Assembly: GCA_003023535.1 (NCBI GenBank)
Contig: PXSC01000057.1
Location: 1 to 6,158 of the forward strand
Source of the DNA: Halobacteriales archaeon QS_9_70_65
Lineage (GTDB): Archaea > Halobacteriota > Halobacteria > Halobacteriales > Haloarculaceae
Direction of reading: 5' to 3'
DNA length: 6,158 nucleotides
Shown here: in pieces, positions 5,076 through 6,158 of the stretch
Numbering within the stretch: the stretch's first letter is position 1
Layout: every line of letters starts with the position of its first letter
The notes under the pieces: model-generated
Databases searched by the model: none
Told to the model about the DNA's origin: nothing
The model's input: only the letters and a program-made list of their open reading frames with translations
Translations under genes and position numbers: made by a program

Positions 5076-6158
5076 TCAGTCGTCGTTCGGGGCGGCCTCC
5101 TCCGGCACCCGGCCCTCGACCAGCGACTCGTCGGTGTATTCATCGCGGATGTCCTTCTTCGAGAACTTCCCGGTCGCCGTCTTGGGGATCTCCTCGATGA
5201 ACTCGACGTTGTCCGGCAGCCACCACTCCGGGTAGTCCTCGCCGAGCATCTCCGTGATCTCCGCCTCGAGCGTCGACCCGTCGGCGCCGTCGGCGGGGAC
5301 GACGAACGCCACCGGTCGTTCCTGCCACCGCTCGTGGGGAACGCCGACGACCGCCGCCTCCGCGACGTCGTCGTGGGCCATGACCGCGTTCTCGAGTTCG
5401 ACGGAGGAGATCCACTCCCCGCCGGACTTGATGACGTCCTTCGCGCGGTCGACGAGCGTGACGTACCCCTCCTCGTCGACGGTGACGACGTCGCCGGTCT
5501 TCAGCCACCTACCGGAAGACGTCCCGTCTTCCGACTCCCCGCTCGCTCCGCTCGCGGGGACATCCTCGAAGTCCTCCTCGTTGGCCTCCGGGTGCTTGAA
5601 GTACTCCGTCGTCACCCAGGGACCGCGGACCCACAGCTCACCGAAGGCCTCGCCGTTCCACGGCACCTCCTGGCCGCTTTCGTCGATGACTTTCATCTCC
5701 AGGCCGGGGACGAGCATCCCCTGTTTGACGCGGTATTCCAGCTGGGTGCCGTAATCGGCGTCCTGAAGGCTGGACTTCAGATGCGACACCGAGCCGATGG
5801 GCGACATCTCGGTCATGCCCCAGGCGTGCAGCAGCTCGACGCCGCGGTCGTCGAACCACCGGATCATCGACTCCGGGGCGGCCGACCCGCCGACGACGAC
5901 GGTATCGAGCGCCGAGAGGTCGAGATCGTCGTCCTCGGCGTACTCCATCAGCCCGAGCCACACCGTCGGCACGCCGGCGGTGATGGTGACGCCTTCCTCT
6001 TCGATGAGCGCGGCGATGTCCTCGGGGTCCGGCGACGGTCCCGGGTAGACGTGCTTGGCGCCGCCGGCCGTCGCCGCGAAGGGCATCCCCCAGGCGTTGA
6101 CGTGGAACATCGGCACCACGGGCATCACGACGTCGTCGTCGGCCATCGGGATGCCCTG
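5076..6158 (-). CDS. AMP-forming acyl-CoA synthetase (fatty-acid/carboxylic-acid CoA ligase), N-terminus beyond window
   Basis: The 360 C-terminal residues are visible; about 180-200 residues, including the P-loop motif, lie past the right edge. The ANL-superfamily enzyme uses ATP and CoA to turn a carboxylic acid into its acyl-CoA through an acyl-adenylate. Motifs, numbered from the first visible residue: PMFHVNAWG (16-24), typical of the medium/long-chain group; [10 protein letters not shown] (87-96); HAWGMTE (111-117, adenine/ATP contact); WLKTGD (218-223) with the ribose-binding Asp; [15 protein letters not shown] (237-251), the hinge and core motif; and PKTATGK (325-331) with catalytic Lys331. 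The C-terminus is acidic (EEAAPNDD). A 17-residue Ser/Gly-rich stretch just before RWLKTGD is coded by a double palindrome (separate entry) and appears extra relative to the family. It lies upstream of and in tandem with the acyl-CoA dehydrogenase, consistent with beta-oxidation. Exact substrate is not decidable. Confidence 0.93.
   Translation of the reverse strand, partial: QGIPMADDDVVMPVVPMFHVNAWGMPFAATAGGAKHVYPGPSPDPEDIAALIEEEGVTITAGVPTVWLGLMEYAEDDDLDLSALDTVVVGGSAAPESMIRWFDDRGVELLHAWGMTEMSPIGSVSHLKSSLQDADYGTQLEYRVKQGMLVPGLEMKVIDESGQEVPWNGEAFGELWVRGPWVTTEYFKHPEANEEDFEDVPASGASGESEDGTSSGRWLKTGDVVTVDEEGYVTLVDRAKDVIKSGGEWISSVELENAVMAHDDVAEAAVVGVPHERWQERPVAFVVPADGADGSTLEAEITEMLGEDYPEWWLPDNVEFIEEIPKTATGKFSKKDIRDEYTDESLVEGRVPEEAAPNDD
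5513..5560. repeat. 48-bp double-palindrome element in frame within the acyl-CoA synthetase gene
   Basis: Two adjacent inverted repeats are visible. Hairpin 1: CGGAAGACG (5513-5521), 3-base loop, CGTCTTCCG (5525-5533), with nine perfect pairs. Hairpin 2: TCCCCGC (5536-5542), 11-base loop, GCGGGGA (5554-5560), with seven perfect pairs. The second contains GCTCGC twice, spaced by TCC (5541-5546 and 5550-5555). The pair codes, on the minus strand, for the residues [17 protein letters not shown], which fall in a loop just before the conserved WLKTGD motif, where related synthetases usually have only a few residues (recalled, not aligned). The length of 48 bp (51 bp counted as whole codons) keeps the frame open. 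It looks like a small mobile or dispersed palindromic repeat tolerated at a surface loop. Copies elsewhere in the genome cannot be checked here. Confidence 0.55.

Noticed and set aside
1..6158. tRNA, rRNA, CRISPR arrays, insertion sequences or integrase attachment sites.
   Set aside because: No cloverleaf, conserved rRNA stretch, regularly spaced repeat, transposase motif or terminal inverted repeat pair was seen. All gaps longer than 50 bp are described by the listed features.

Overview
The window comes from a haloarchaeon (class Halobacteria). It is GC-rich, and the predicted proteins are strongly acidic, with Asp/Glu runs and acidic tails. Several genes have archaeal TATA-like boxes about 25-30 bp before the start codon with little or no 5' leader. 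I cannot name the genus.

Layout, left to right. (1) Positions 1-1356, minus strand: the N-terminal 452 residues of a type II/IV secretion-family motor ATPase. It most resembles the archaellum ATPase ArlI (FlaI) and is cut by the left edge just after its Walker B/Asp-box region. (2) Positions 1419-3049, minus strand: an Lrp/AsnC regulator and a class I/II PLP aminotransferase whose start and stop codons overlap by 4 bp (ATGA). This looks like the lrpA1-aspB3 pair known from Halobacterium. (3) Positions 3050-3188: a divergent promoter region. (4) Positions 3189-3377, plus strand: a 62-residue basic protein with a possible helix-turn-helix, of unknown function. (5) Positions 3416-3824, plus strand: a decayed major facilitator superfamily (MFS) transporter. 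Only the first transmembrane region and the C-terminal end survive, in different frames, with most of the middle missing. (6) Positions 3831-4985, minus strand: a complete acyl-CoA dehydrogenase. (7) Positions 5076-6158, minus strand: the C-terminal 360 residues of an AMP-forming acyl-CoA synthetase, cut by the right edge.

The synthetase (activation to acyl-CoA) and the dehydrogenase (first beta-oxidation step) lie in tandem and fit one fatty-acid or carboxylic-acid catabolic module, although the dehydrogenase has its own TATA box. The Lrp protein probably controls itself and the aminotransferase. The ArlI-like gene follows the aminotransferase after 62 bp and has its own TATA-like element. 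It is not preceded by arlH, as it normally is in archaellum clusters.

I see no obviously new multi-gene system. The two items most worth a second look are a 48-bp double-hairpin element lying in frame inside the acyl-CoA synthetase gene (5513-5560), and the collapsed MFS gene. No rRNA, tRNA, CRISPR array or insertion sequence was seen.
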